Source: Zymoseptoria tritici IPO323
Taxonomy: Eukaryota; Ascomycota; Dothideomycetes; Mycosphaerellales; Mycosphaerellaceae
Reading direction: 5' to 3'
DNA length: 64,000 nt
NCBI RefSeq assembly: GCF_000219625.1
Contig: NC_018213.1
Location: 924,055-988,054, forward strand
How positions within the stretch are numbered: position 1 is the stretch's first letter; each line of letters begins with the position of its first letter. Positions 10,731 to 22,426 of the stretch are shown in pieces. The notes under the pieces are model-generated. The model was not told the origin of the DNA. It worked only from the letters and a program-made list of their open reading frames with translations, and did no database searches. The position numbers and the translations under genes were made by a program.

Positions 10731-12545
10731 TCATAAAGCATGGAAATAAGTAACATCATCCCCATCCGTCTCCACCGCCCTCCTAAACATCCCCTCCCTC
10801 TCCCGTCTCCCCCTCTCCTCCTCCCTCCTCTCCTCCTCCTTCTCCTCCGCCATCTTCAGCATCTCCTCCCACTCCGCTAACCGTCCCACAGGTTTCTGCT
10901 CCACAACCTTCCCCAGCACACCCTCATCACCATCTTCCGCTTTCGACACGAGCGTCTTGACCCAGCGAAATTTCATCTTGTTCGAGTCGTTCGAGCTGTC
11001 GAGAGTATTGGCGGCCTTGTCCTGCTCCGCGTCCGACTTGGTCTTGTGCAGAGAAAGCATGCTGGAGACTTTACTCAGCCGGCCGGTTTCGCTGGAGAGG
11101 TTTCGTCGGGGTCGGGGTCGGGGAGAGGAATTTTTCGGCGAGGCGAGGCGTTCTTTGGGAAGGTTGGGTTCGCTCTCTGCGGTGATGGTGGAGGAGGAAT
11201 GTGGCTGGACTTCGACTTCTCGTGAAGGTTGAGAAGGAGCTTGTTTTCCGCTTTTGGCATCAGAGTCCTGCTTCCTGAGCGCCGGGTGCACCGCCGTCGT
11301 TTCTTTTACGCGGGCGGTTGGTAGAGAAGACGGCACCGGCACCGTCGGACTCGCGCCATTCTTCCTATCAATCTCTTGAACCGGTGGAGGAGGAGGTGGA
11401 GGGCCAGAAGTCGAATCCTTCTTTCGCGAATTTCGACGGCTTCTCTTCTCCCTCTCTCGAATCTTGATTACCGCGAGGGTCTCATTGACGCACGAGTCCT
11501 CGATCGGCTCTTCGACGGACAAATCTTCCTTTGACTTCTTCACGGATGCTTGCCGGAGATGATGCTTCTCTTCTGTTTCCTTCCTTGGTAATGTCTCGTT
11601 GTTGACACGCGGTGTTCGAATGGATGGGAATGGGGATAAGCCGCCTTTGCTCGGCCTCCTCTCGGCAGTTCGTGGACGGGTCTTGTCTTCTGTTTTGGTC
11701 GTGCTCTGCGGCGGAAGTTCATTCCCATCAGCCGTGGCAATCTGTGGAGCGACCTCTCCCTCGACGGTACGAGGAGCCTGCTCCACCACTCCAGTCTTGC
11801 CCGCAGAACAATCCGTTTTCTCCACTCCCCCACCTTCACCGTTCCCCTCACGTCCCTTCCACTCCAAACCCGAATGTCTCACAAGACTCTCCTTCCTCCT
11901 CGGCCGCACTGCAACCCCTCGTCCTCCATTCTCTCTCTTCTTCCTCACCCCACCCTCCTTCTTCCTCCTCTCCTCCTCCCTCCTCTCCGCCTCCTCCAAC
12001 AACCTCACCCACTCCGCCTCCCGTCTCCTCTCCTCCTCCACCCTCTTCGCCTCCTTCACCTTCTCCCCCAGTCCCTTCACCGCCGTCGCCAAGCACTCCT
12101 CCACCGCTTGCTCAAAATGATGAACGCAATGCACGGCCACCACGAATTTCCAGAGGAGGCCCCAGGTTATGTCTTCCACGGGGAGTTTGCGGAGGGTGGT
12201 GGCGTGGAGGAGGGCTTCGGATTTAGCTGCTCGGGTCAAGGCATTTTGGCAAGGGCTGGGCGGCAAAGCGGAGCGTGGAGGTCCAGTCGAGGAGGTCTTC
12301 GAGATGGATGTGGAGGATGAAGTTGATGTGGATGGGTTGACTGCGGACGGAGCAGGAGGAGGGACGTAGATACAGTGGTAGGATGTGTTCATGTGAATTT
12401 CGCGGCCGGAGCAGATTTCCTGGATGGGATCGAAGATGATGGATCGTTGGGTAGACGGCCCGGTGATTGGAATTTCTTTGGCCATGGGCAAATGACTCCT
12501 GCGGTCGAACGGGTCGGCCGTGGGTTGTCGAGCGTTCGGAGCCAT
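10731..12545 (-). CDS. Hypothetical coiled-coil, charged low-complexity protein
   Basis: A single uninterrupted frame of 604 residues from ATG 12545. The N-terminal ~90 residues are Ser/Pro-rich and include YHCIYVPPP. A short globular-looking helical part follows (KLPVEDITWGLLWKFVVAV, then HHFEQAVEECLATAV, about 120-160), leading into a long Glu/Arg coiled coil (EEERRREAEWVRLLEEAERR). The middle is disordered, with Lys/Arg/Pro/Ser and a PPPPPPP run. The C-terminus returns to a W-E-E-M-L-K-M-A-E-E-K coil and ends DVTYFHAL. No enzymatic motif is visible. The antisense frames open here are artefacts of the GAG/CTC-rich composition. It converges with the MAK32-like gene, with 108 bp between the stop codons. 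Function unknown. Confidence 0.6.
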   Translation of the reverse strand: MAPNARQPTADPFDRRSHLPMAKEIPITGPSTQRSIIFDPIQEICSGREIHMNTSYHCIYVPPPAPSAVNPSTSTSSSTSISKTSSTGPPRSALPPSPCQNALTRAAKSEALLHATTLRKLPVEDITWGLLWKFVVAVHCVHHFEQAVEECLATAVKGLGEKVKEAKRVEEERRREAEWVRLLEEAERREEERRKKEGGVRKKRENGGRGVAVRPRRKESLVRHSGLEWKGREGNGEGGGVEKTDCSAGKTGVVEQAPRTVEGEVAPQIATADGNELPPQSTTKTEDKTRPRTAERRPSKGGLSPFPSIRTPRVNNETLPRKETEEKHHLRQASVKKSKEDLSVEEPIEDSCVNETLAVIKIREREKRSRRNSRKKDSTSGPPPPPPPVQEIDRKNGASPTVPVPSSLPTARVKETTAVHPALRKQDSDAKSGKQAPSQPSREVEVQPHSSSTITAESEPNLPKERLASPKNSSPRPRPRRNLSSETGRLSKVSSMLSLHKTKSDAEQDKAANTLDSSNDSNKMKFRWVKTLVSKAEDGDEGVLGKVVEQKPVGRLAEWEEMLKMAEEKEEERREEERGRREREGMFRRAVETDGDDVTYFHAL

Positions 12546-13627
12546 TTTATGAGTTTTGCCAATGCTTCCTTCAGCGTGTCAGGGCATGGTTTTCCTTCGT
12601 CCGGACTGGAGGTTTTGCTTCGTGTCTTGCTCTCTGAATCGTAGAGTGTCCGACCCAGTCTCCAATGATCGACCAAATCAATGTCTCCAAGCGATGTGAA
12701 CCCGCCGAGTCAAACGCAACGTAAAGCCCCAATCCGTATCAAGACAAGGCGAAGGACCAGGTTGTATACCCGGCCGTCTCCAGAAAGCAGCACGCCGGTG
12801 TCACAGAGTCCGACGACTGTTGAATGCCAGATCCGCAATGCACAAAACACCTTATGCTGAGGCAGTCAACCAAGAGGTGAAGTCCAACCCCAAAGAGAAC
12901 ACGCAGGCACTCCACTCGTCAGCAAATCGCGATCCCGTCGCTTCACCGCATCTCCACCACAACCCTTAACAATCAAACCGCAATCCCGGTCGATCCGTGA
13001 TGGAATCCACTCCCTGACCACCGATCATTACCGAGCAAAACCTTGAGAAAATATGTAAGCATTCCGCCTACTCTTACTCTTACCTTGTCCGTCAGGCCAA
13101 TTCGGCCTGCCAGCTGTATCTCTGGACATTACGGCGTAAATTGTTCCCGGTCGGCGTGGGAGACGTTGAGACGACAAGATGAAAAAAAGAGGCCGTAATT
13201 CCGCCCTTGTCCAAGGAAGGTGATGTCAAAAGGAATGCCGTCCGTTTCCGATGCCGACCCGTATATCCGTGTCGAGAGGCTTGGCTTTGTAGGAGAATGT
13301 CAAGAGATACGGCGAGATCAAGGCAGGACTGGTTTAGTCTTCGAGCAACGTCGAACGGAATCTGCTGCCAACAAGAGTCTAAATGGAGGTTGGAGAATGT
13401 AAACACTGAGGCGAGATCAATGCAAGACGAAATAAGTCCTCAGAGAAGAGGACATCGAAAGATTCGATACTATCTAGAGTCTACTACATCGGTAGATATA
13501 TGACCAACAGACATCCAAAGCGGACCAATGCATATCCTTAATCCTTCGCACTGAGCCAGATGTTTCCGCCCAGTCCAGTTCGCGATGCAAGACTTGATCC
13601 AAAACCTTCACTCCCATCCTCACATCT
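12546..13627. other. Intergenic, no gene seen
   Basis: About 1.1 kb between the start of the coiled-coil gene and the end of the zinc-transporter gene. Only short overlapping frames up to ~104 codons occur on both strands, without recognisable motifs or a consistent splice model. It probably holds the promoter of the coiled-coil gene and the 3' UTR of the transporter. Confidence 0.5.
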
Positions 13628-16600
13628 TCAAAACTGCCCCCCACCCCCACACCAACACTCATCCCCCTCCCTCTCCACATGCACCACACAATCCATCCCC
13701 CTCTCCCCCACGAAATCCTCCACCCTCCCTCGGACATCCTCCAGATCCGCCACCGGACTCGCAATCACATGCACCACACCCATAACCCTCGGTCCCCCAC
13801 CGACCCTCTTCTTCACCACCCCATTCTCTCCAACCCCATCACCAACCCCTTCCTCTCGATCATCGACCCAAAATCTCACCCCACTATACCCCACCACCCC
13901 TCTCTCCTCCCTCAACCCCTGTAACATCTCCTTGATGCCCCACTCCAAATCGTCCGGTACGACGAGGAGTAGTTTCCGCGCACTGCCGCTCACGAGCGGG
14001 ACCGCAGCCGCGAAGATGAGAATTGCGATGAGGATTGTCGCGAGAGGGTCCCAGCCGTACCAGGGTTTCCACAGCGTCATTGCGGTGCTGACGATGACGG
14101 CGAGGGAGCCGCCCGCGTCGGCGGCGATGTGGAGGAAGATGCCGTGCATGTTTTCGTTGTGGTGGTGGTCGTGTCCGGCGTGGGAGTGAGAGTGGGCAGG
14201 CGCGGTGGTGGACGGCGGGAAGTAGCCGGTGATATCACCGTTGGTGACGGTGGGGGTGTGGATGGCGGTTTGAAAGGTGTCGGTGCTACCGACGCTGGTG
14301 TGAGAGAGCTGGGAGAGATGGCTTGCGGTGGAGAGGTTACGGGTGTGGTGGCCGTGGGTGTGGCCGTTTGTATGGGTGTGGTCGTGAGCGTGCGCATGGT
14401 CGTGGGAGTGGTCTTGAGAGTGGTCGTGAGCATGGCCGTGAGAGTGATCGTGAGAGTGATCGTGTCCGTGATCATGGCCGTGCGAGTGTCCGGCATGATC
14501 GTCGTGCCCATGAGAATGTCCATGTCCGTGTCCATGATCATGCCCATGATGCGCATGCCCAAAAGCGAACAGCCCGATCATGTTGACCACAAACCCCATC
14601 GTACTCACCACCAACAGTTCCTCGACCCTTCTTATCTCCTTCTGCTCCATGATACCCTCCATCGCTTCCCATACAAACTCCACACTGACCAGCATCAAAA
14701 AGATACCATTGCCGAATCCTGCCAGCGTGTTAAGCTTGCCCCATCCGTAGGGTTTCTCGGGCGAGGTCGGCCACTTGCTGGCGACGGCGGCTCCGAGTCC
14801 AATAACCAGCCCGAGGCAGTCGAAGAACATGTGTACTGTGTCGCTGAGGAGGCCAAGGGAGCCACTGAGGTAGCCGTAGACTCCTTGGACCAGCATAAAA
14901 CCGAAGTTGAGGCTGTGACGAGTTAGCAGAGTCGTCTATCCATAAAGTTCAGCAGACTCGCCATGTGAAATATGCAATCCGCCGAGAGTCCTTCTCGCTC
15001 AGAATGCCATGCGCCAGCGAGCCCGGCTCGCAGTTGTCCAAAAAGTACGCCGTGAAGAAAGAATGCTTCCCTTCTACCTTGTGTGATGTCGTTGCGTTGT
15101 GTGCGTGATCGTGTACATGGGCATGATCATCATGCTTGTGTGCTGCCGGCGGAGCTGTATCGCGTGAAACTCCAAGATAAGACAAAAGAGCAAGTCCGCT
15201 ATTGCAAACCGTCCCTGGCCAGAGGGAGGGCGAGAAGATGAATGATGTGATTGCGATGAGAAGGCAGCCGAGTCCGACGCCGGTTTTGTGCTGGCTGCGA
15301 ATGGTTGAGGGTTTTGTGAAGAGGATCGCGGCTGATGAGACTGCGAGAGAAAGTGCGCCGAAAACGATCGCCATGATATCGGAGGGAGGCACCGTTCGGA
15401 GGATGATTGAGGTGATGAGGGTGAGGACGATCGTCACAGCTCCTGCTGCTAGTGTTACGTTGACTTCGGCGGGTGACGAGATTAGTGGTGACACGACCGG
15501 TTGACTCCATGGCGTTCGAAATGTCGTGGCTGTCGGTGTCGCATCCGAACTTGACTGAATCGCAGCGGAGGTCGGTAAGGGAGTTGGGAGGAATAGTAGA
15601 GATGAAGCCAACGCCAGATATCCTGTGAGGAGGCCGAGGATGGGCGCTCGTGTGGTGATCTCGAACGAGTCCAGCAAGATCGAGACCAGCAATACAGCCA
15701 TTGTAGCTTTCCTCGTCTTGATGATATGCCTCCAATCGTGCAGAGACAGCCTGGCTCCAGTATCCGTATGTGTCATGCCAGCAGCAACCGCGACCAGCAG
15801 TATCGATCCCGTCCGCATGCCTCCAATCTGAGTCGCAGCATAGAACGGCAAAGCCACAGCTAGTGATCGTCCAGCCATCTTCTTCGCCGCGTCCAACGTG
15901 TACAAGCTCTCGGCATGCCGTGAGGCGACAAACTTATCCTTCCTCCTATCCAGCATTTTCTCCGAAGACCTCATCTTCGCTATCAACCCCACCAACAGCA
16001 GAGTCCCCGACGTCAGCGAACAAGCTTCCACAAGTCCATATCCACTCCTCTCAAAACTGTGTGTATGTCCGGCATCTTGCGCCGCCTTTTGTAGTCGAGC
16101 CAGAGCAGAGAGCTGCAAGCTGGCAGAGTCCGATAGGAGAACATCGTCCACGGGTCTGAGGTATGCAGCCGAGGCGAGGAGGTAGGGTAGTGGTATGAGC
16201 AAGCTGGTCAACGCTTCTGGGAGTGAGAACCATGACGGTGAAGCTGCAGGTATGCTCTCCAGTGAAGGTCGATATGTAGACGCAGCGGCGGGTCTGCCCA
16301 AGTCAGACTCGCCTCTCGGCCGGGCCTTCATGGGAGTGGAAAAGTGCGAGTGAGAGTGGGAGTGGCCGTGCGAGTGATTGTGTTGAGTGTGGTTGTTGTG
16401 GTGTATCTCCTGCGAGTAGAGCGATCCGTTGGCGATCGCAGCAGATTTGTTGTAGTCGGACGCGATGTTTTGGTAGTCGGCTTCGTCGTAAGGCGAGTGA
16501 GCCGGGGTGCCTTCGTGACTGGCTTCGGCATGGGTGTAGAGGCTTCCATTCGAGCCGGCATGGCGGACGTGACCGGAGAAGGAGGTGTTGCCGTTGGCGC

Positions 16601-16706
16601 GCGGGTGAGATCGTTTGGGTGATGCTTGCGTCGTGTTGGAGGAGTAGGAGTGACCGCGAGAGTGGTATGGTGATCCATCGTGAGGAAGGGCATAGCTCGA
16701 GGCCAT
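13628..16706 (-). CDS. MSC2: MSC2-type cation diffusion facilitator (zinc transporter)
   Basis: Two exons (16706-14962 and 14912-13628) give 1009 residues. The joining intron (14913-14961, 49 bp) begins GC rather than GT, and splicing restores Y-F-T-C-L-N-F-G-F-M-L-V-Q, the conserved start of the CDF core. Exon 1 has a His/Ser-rich disordered head and about ten hydrophobic segments, as in Msc2/ZnT5-like proteins. The core has the metal-site pattern HxxxD twice (HMFFD near 609-613, HIAAD near 843-847), separated by a long His-rich loop (about 700-770). A C-terminal cytosolic CDF domain follows. Yeast Msc2 works with Zrg17 to bring zinc into the ER and secretory pathway. It is divergently transcribed from ALG1. 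Confidence 0.9.
14913..14961 (-). other. GC-AG intron of the zinc-transporter gene
   Basis: On the minus strand the intron begins GCGAGTCTGC and ends GTCACAG, with GCTAAC as the branch site. No GT donor nearby joins the two frames correctly. The GC donor gives the conserved CLNFGFM residues across the junction. Confidence 0.8.
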
Positions 16707-17184
16707 CTTCTATTTCTACCAATCCGGGTCCGATGTACGTCCCGATTGTGCAAGGGCAAACGGCGTGCTGACTGGACGACTTGAGACCACCCGCTCACCT
16801 GATCATGTCGGAGATGGTCGCGTTGTGCATCGGAAGGTGTGTCGTTGCCTTGAGAGTCCTCTGCAATGAAGCAATGCTTCAAATGGGCAATCAATATTGA
16901 ACGGGACGAGGAGAACAATGAACGGCCATCTCACTCCAATTGCTTAAGCTTCTTCCCCTATTGAATTGTTTGGCTCATAAGGTATCTGCGACAAAGCGAG
17001 ACCCTACCCGCATTCGGAAACAAGGTGCGGACCGTTCCTTACATCTCTCGGCTCCTTCGTACCGGGACAGCCACCTTTTCTCAGCCACAGTGAACGTCTG
17101 GCATTGAATCTCAAAGACCTCACTTCGATCTCTATCAAGCAAACTCAGGGAAAGGCCGTATATGTTGCTGTTCAATCTCATATC
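16707..17184. promoter_or_regulatory. Divergent promoter region MSC2 / ALG1
   Basis: 478 bp separate the two divergent ATGs. Neither strand has an extended frame with family features; an in-frame TTG-led extension of ALG1 is not used because its first ATG is at 17185. I see no canonical TATA box or clear activator array. Confidence 0.4.
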
Positions 17185-18657
17185 ATGACTTGGGAGGCAA
17201 CATGGAACGTCCTCTTGGTCTTGGCTCTGGCAGCAATCGCCATTGGACTCCTCCTCCTCCTGACCCTCCCCTCGACATACTCCCATCAACAACCACGATT
17301 CATCAATGAGAACTTCTTCACGCCCGAAGACAAGAAAGATGCCCAAAAGTCGGGATACAGCTACTACCTCAAACACCGCGACTCCAACGGACACTACCGA
17401 GTCGACACGAGCATCCAAATCGTCGTCCTAGGTGACATCGGCCGAAGTCCACGCATGCAGTACCATGCCCTCTCTTTAGCATCCCACGGCGCAAGCGTCG
17501 ACATGATCGGCTACGCCGGCGCAGAAGTCCACCCAGACATCCTCCGCAGTCGCTTCATCACCCTCGTCCCCATCACACCCCTCCCCTCCCTCCTCCAAGG
17601 CGGCAACAAATTCACCTTCCTCCTCCTCGCCCCCTTGAAAGTCCTCTGGCAAATCCTCTCCCTCTACTACACCCTCGCCTACCGCACCTCCCCTGCCAAA
17701 TGGATGCTCATCCAAAACCCCCCTTCAATCCCCACCCTCGCCATCGCCCAAACCCTCTCCTTCCTCCGCTCCACCCGCCTCGTAATCGACTGGCACAATT
17801 TCGGCTACTCCATCCTCGCCCTCCGTCTCGGCCCCTCCCACCCTCTCGTCCGCCTCTCCGAACTCTACGAAGGCTTCTTCTCCCGACACGGCGTCCACGC
17901 GCACTTTGCCGTCACAAACGCCATGTGTCGCGTGCTGAAGTCAAAGTGGGATATTGCCGCCCTCCCGCTCCACGACCGACCAGCCGACATTTTCCAACCC
18001 CTCTCCGGCGCGCTGCGGACCCGCTTACTCGAACGTCTACCCGGAACCGCTGCCCACGCGGCGGATATCCTCGCTGGCCGGACCCGGTTGGTCGTTAGTT
18101 CCACCTCCTGGACTCCAGACGAGGACTTCTCCGTCCTCCTCGCCGCATTAGTCCAATACTCCACCCTCGTGGACTCCGATCCCACCCTCCCCAACATCGT
18201 CGCCATCATCACCGGCCGCGGTCCCCAACGTGCCCAGTACCTCTCCCGAATCCAACACCTCACCGCCACCTCCCAACTCGCCCACTGCATCGTAACAACC
18301 GCCTGGCTTTCCCCCTCCGACTACGCTCTCCTCCTCGGTTCCGCGGACTTGGGCGTCAGTCTGCACACCTCCTCCTCGGGGGTGGACTTACCGATGAAAG
18401 TCGTCGACATGTTCGGCACGGGGTTGCCGGTCGCGGGGTGGAGTAAATTCGAAGCTTGGCCGGAATTAGTGCAGGAAGGGGTGAATGGTTTGGGATTCGA
18501 GAGCGCGGAGGGGTTGAGGGATGTTTTGGTGGAGGTATTTGGCGGGGAAGGGGAGAGACTGTTTGAATTGAGGAGGGGCGCGATGAAGGAGGTTGAGAGG
18601 AGGTGGGGGGATGAGTGGATGCCTGTTGCTGGGAGGTTATTTCAATTGAGGTCGTGA
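17185..18657 (+). CDS. ALG1: Chitobiosyldiphosphodolichol beta-mannosyltransferase
   Basis: An intronless frame of 490 residues, close to the usual ALG1 length. An N-terminal membrane anchor (LLVLALAAIAIGLLLLLTLP, about 8-27) is followed by the GT33/GT4-type glycosyltransferase. Diagnostic segments are VVLGDIGRSPRMQYHALSLA, WHNFGYSILALRLG, LPLHDRPADIFQPLS, SSTSWTPDEDFSVLLAAL and GVDLPMKVVDMFGTGLPV. It adds the first mannose to GlcNAc2-PP-dolichol on the cytosolic face of the ER and is expected to be essential for N-glycosylation. ATG 17185 is the first ATG of the frame and has A at -3. A CT/GA microsatellite lies directly after the stop codon. Confidence 0.95.
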   Translation: MTWEATWNVLLVLALAAIAIGLLLLLTLPSTYSHQQPRFINENFFTPEDKKDAQKSGYSYYLKHRDSNGHYRVDTSIQIVVLGDIGRSPRMQYHALSLASHGASVDMIGYAGAEVHPDILRSRFITLVPITPLPSLLQGGNKFTFLLLAPLKVLWQILSLYYTLAYRTSPAKWMLIQNPPSIPTLAIAQTLSFLRSTRLVIDWHNFGYSILALRLGPSHPLVRLSELYEGFFSRHGVHAHFAVTNAMCRVLKSKWDIAALPLHDRPADIFQPLSGALRTRLLERLPGTAAHAADILAGRTRLVVSSTSWTPDEDFSVLLAALVQYSTLVDSDPTLPNIVAIITGRGPQRAQYLSRIQHLTATSQLAHCIVTTAWLSPSDYALLLGSADLGVSLHTSSSGVDLPMKVVDMFGTGLPVAGWSKFEAWPELVQEGVNGLGFESAEGLRDVLVEVFGGEGERLFELRRGAMKEVERRWGDEWMPVAGRLFQLRS

Positions 18658-18659
18658 GA

Positions 18660-18670
18660 GGGAGAGTGTC

Positions 18671-18702
<32 letters not shown>

Positions 18703-18712
18703 GAGGGGAGAT
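18660..18712 (+). repeat. GT and GA microsatellite after ALG1
   Basis: A run of (TG)n followed by (AG)n lies within a few bases of the ALG1 stop codon, presumably in its 3' UTR. Confidence 0.8.
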
Positions 18713-20775
18713 GGAGCGTACGGATCGGGATCGGAATGAACCCCCGTCGCAGGGAAGACTACCTCCAACGCCAGACTCCGTTCCCGCCATCTTCGCCTGG
18801 CCTCAACGCGGTCTTAAACGAGCAAAGAACAGTGTAGGACACGGCTCAATACCATGCGCACATCAAGTTCTTGTCATCGCACTTTTTCGACTGCGGCATG
18901 TGTTCCGATTTCTTCCACATCGTCCGTCGACCACCTCGGCCTGCAGGACTGACCGAAGAATCAGCAGAAGCGCAAAAGAATTCCGGTTTCCTGGCGTTTC
19001 ACCCTCGTAGAGTAGTAACAGCACACATTCAAACCTCTCAATCAGACCTGCCTGATACACATCCCGCCGCCGCGGGGAAAGCACACTGCTGGATGGACAT
19101 CACTCATTTCAAGTGCCCATTGGCGGAAATGGGGCATCACGCCACGCAAACCGCGCGGGTATGTTTGGCCCCCAAGGCCTGTCTTGACTCTTCAGGTGGA
19201 TCCGTTCCATGCATGATGTATAAAACGCGTACGCGGAGGGAACGAATGAAGATGGCTGATCGGACATGCAGGGTGCCGATGCTCTGCTTTCGTCGAGCTT
19301 GCGTTTCCACTGGGACTTGTATTGGTCCTACGTCTATGAACTGGCTGTAAGCACACGGAAATGGCTGCACAACATGGTGAACGTGTCATTTGACATGGTA
19401 CAGCAACATGCAAATGTCCACGAGAACCCATAATTCCGAGCTCAAATGAGCTTCAGGGCCATCCGCGGACCTTTGCCAGAAAGGACATCCGAAGAAGATG
19501 CTCATATTCAGCTCTTCCTGTCTTTGCACAAGTTGACGGGCGATGCTGACGTGGAGCAGCATCATGATCCCTCGCTTCCGCTCGTCCAAAGTTTCCCGAC
19601 CTTGTGCAGGGCTGCGACGTCTTAGGCCATCTCTCCCCCCAGCTCAGAGCGGTACACATCTATCGAGACATCTTACAGCATCTCCGCGCTCCGCAGCTCG
19701 CTCCTGTCTTGTCACGCCGGCAGTTGTGCCCTGCCGGTATTCCATGTTTGTGATTTCGATCACGCCGAGTCCCGATGTGAACAATAACAACATGGGCAAC
19801 GCATCAATGAGAAAGTCAATAAGCGAGATCACATCATCAGATCATCAATGCTCGACCGAGCCATCCCGAACAGTGTTCACAGAACACGGACCAGTACGAA
19901 GCTCACGGACTGGCCGCATATTATATATAAAGCAATTGCCTCTCCGTAGTTAGATTTTTATAGACTATTACTACTATAGTAACTAATAGTTCGTCTAAAA
20001 ACGGTAATAGTAATTAGTAATAGTAATAGTTAGTCTTCTAGAATCTTAATAGTAATAGTAATAGTTATAGTAATAGTAAGTATTACGTAAGCTAACTAAC
20101 AACTACTAATAGTTCTTTTACTATTACTTTCACTAAGGTTTGAACAACACTGGACTGGCGGTGGTTTGAAGCGATGGTGAGGTGACATAGCTTTCGTCAA
20201 GTGTTGCTGCCTGATTTGTGCCTGATCCTCAAGCTCTCCACCCGGATAGAAGACAAGTTTTACCGTTCCACGTTCACTACTGCAGGAACCCATCTTCCGC
20301 GCTCATTCCTGCGTGAAAGCCGCCATGGACATGGACCTGGACACGCTCTGTTAATCTCATGCTGACAGGACGTGGTGGTGTGAACACAGAACCCCCGCCC
20401 TCCGCCCTTGTCGTGTAGCGAATGAGGCGATGGGCCTTGGGAGAGTGAGCAAAGTTTGTTCTCTTGTACAGGGGAGAATATACAACGCTCGTCGGCAGTC
20501 GATACGAAGATTGCGATCGTCGCTCGCATTGAACGCCATGGAGCAGGCAAAGACAAAGCGGAGGGAGCAATAAGTGGTTCCGTATGTGTGACAAACATCT
20601 TTCGCATATCTCAATGTCCAAGATACTAGAGTTTTATGCGCAGATAGGAATAGGATACAAACTCGCTCGCTTTTTTCAAATCCCCTCTCCTTTTGCAGTT
20701 TCTCTTGGAATGCAATCTTGGTCGGTTCTATACGCTGCACTCCGCTCACGAGCACGAGTTCTCATCGGTGTTGGT
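18713..20775. other. Long intergenic region, no gene seen
   Basis: About 2 kb between ALG1 and the BFR1-like gene, both of which end here. Frames up to ~160 codons exist on both strands but lack domains, repeats or consistent splice sites. The stretch 19921-20130 stands apart as an A+T-rich patch. Confidence 0.5.
19921..20130. repeat. A+T-rich RIP-like patch with AATAGT repeats
   Basis: Within GC-balanced DNA this ~210-bp block is nearly all A/T plus isolated G/C, with repeated TAATAG/ATAGTA units and many TpA steps. It looks like a relic of a repeat mutated by RIP. No termini or coding remnants can be made out. Confidence 0.5.
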
Positions 20776-22426
20776 CTATGCGCTGGTAGTAGCCTCCGCC
20801 TTGTCCTCCAACTTGACGTTTTCCAGATTCTTGGTGACTTGCGCCTCGCTCTTCTCCGCGCCGCCGTTGACTTGAGGTTTCTCGCCCTTATCGATGGCGG
20901 TGGCTTCCTTCTCGAGACGATCGATTTCATCCTGGGCTTTTTGAACGTTCTGCAAGAGGTGTCAGTAATGCACTCGATGTCGCATCTTGCGGATTCATTG
21001 CTCACCTCCTTGGTCTTGCGATCCTGGTCTTTCTTCCAGAAATCGAGCTTCTCCCTCAGCTTCTCCACCACAGCCGGCACCTCAGCCTGGCTCATCGGCG
21101 GATCAACATTAATTTTTGCGAGACTGTCAATCGTGCCCAAGTCCAAGTTGAATCTCCGCTCCGGCGCTGCAGCAGGAGCAGCACCATTCGCCTGCTGCTG
21201 CCCACGGGCACGCTTGTTCTTCTTGCCACCACCACCCATAAAGTATACCTCCTCCTCCTCGCCCTTCTTCTTCAACGCTGTACCCTTGATATCTCCACCC
21301 TCCACAGTCCGGCTGGCAGTCGCGGCAAACTTCCCTGGACCAGCAGCTTCCTGCTTCGACACAGATGACGGGTCGAGATGTGCGAGAATAGCCTGCGTGG
21401 TGCGAATCTCATCCTGGTATGCGGGCGCACTGGCGTCTTCGAGCTTGCTCTGCGCGGCCTCCTGTCTCCGTCCACGGTGGTACGCATCATTCTCCGCTCG
21501 GCGCTTCTCCTCGCGAATACGCTTGCCCTCACGCTCGTACTCGACCGCCGCGCGGCGTTGCTGGTAGTACGCGTCCTTGATCTCCTTCACAGCGGTGTAC
21601 TTCTTCTGCTGGTCTTCGTGGGCTTTGGTACGTTCGTCGCGGAGGGAGTTCAAGCTCTTGAAAGCATCGTCTTGTTCAGCGCGGATGGCGTCGAGTTCGG
21701 TGGTGATTGCATTGTAGCGTTCGGACAGGGCACGAGATTCCGGGTCGTCGAGTTGTTTGCGGAGTTCGGCGATTTGAGCCTTGACGTCGTCGATGCCCTT
21801 CTGTGCCTCGTCGAAGCCGGCGAAACCCTTCTTTTGACGGTTGAGCTGGGAGATGTCCGCGAGTGCCTTCTTTTCATCAACGATCTTCATGGTCCCGCTG
21901 TCCACTTGCTTTTGCAGTCGGTCAATCTCGCTTTGCACGTCTGCGGCGGACTTGAATTGGACCTTGTTGCGGGCGTTCTTCGATTCGTTGATGCGGGATT
22001 TGAGGTTCTCGTCCAGGCGCTTGATCTTGTCCATAACGGTGCCACGGGAGGATTTGCCGGCTTGCTGCTGAGTGCGGATCTGGCTGAGCTCGCCGCGCAG
22101 CTCCTGCTGGCGCTTGCCGGAGGGAGAGTCCTTGTTGTTCGGTCGGGCATTGTCGAGCTTGGCCTTGATCGCCTTCTGTGGGGTTTGTTAGCTCTGGTGA
22201 GGACTCGAGTCTGCGGAAGCGTGCAGCTGGTCGATGCGGTCTCGTGCATATTCTGCGGCGAGCCGCATTGCGGATATTCACATACCATGCGCTCCTCGGC
22301 AGCCTTCAACTCTTTCTCCGCCTTTGCAAGGTTGGCCTTGTATGCCTCCTCATCGGGTCGTTCGGGCTTGACTGGTGGTGCTGTTTTCTCGGTGGAGGTC
22401 GCATTGGAAGTCGCAATGTCGGCCAT
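20776..22426 (-). CDS. BFR1: BFR1-like nuclear segregation / mRNP coiled-coil protein
   Basis: Three exons (22426-22286, 22175-21006, 20949-20776) give 494 residues, the length of fungal Bfr1. Introns are 110 and 56 bp and both are in phase 0. The protein is almost entirely charged coiled coil. The conserved run RPDEEAYKANLAKAEKELKA is at the N-terminus, and LDNARPNNKDSPSGKRQQEL with GKSSRGTVMDKIKRLDENLK follow. A central KKKGEEEEVYFMGGGGKKNK joint is present. Bfr1 binds polysome-associated mRNPs at the ER and affects secretion and ploidy in yeast. Divergent from the PQ-loop gene. Confidence 0.85.

Noticed and set aside
11599..12226. Two ~200-codon Pro/Ser-rich plus-strand ORFs
   Set aside because: Antisense of the Glu/Arg coiled coil in the 604-residue protein.
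14129..14926. 265-codon plus-strand ORF, Val/Gly-rich
   Set aside because: Antisense of the His-rich loop (CAT/CAC codons) of the zinc transporter.
17104..17184. 27-residue N-terminal extension of ALG1
   Set aside because: It would start at TTG; the first ATG is 17185 and places the membrane anchor at the N-terminus.
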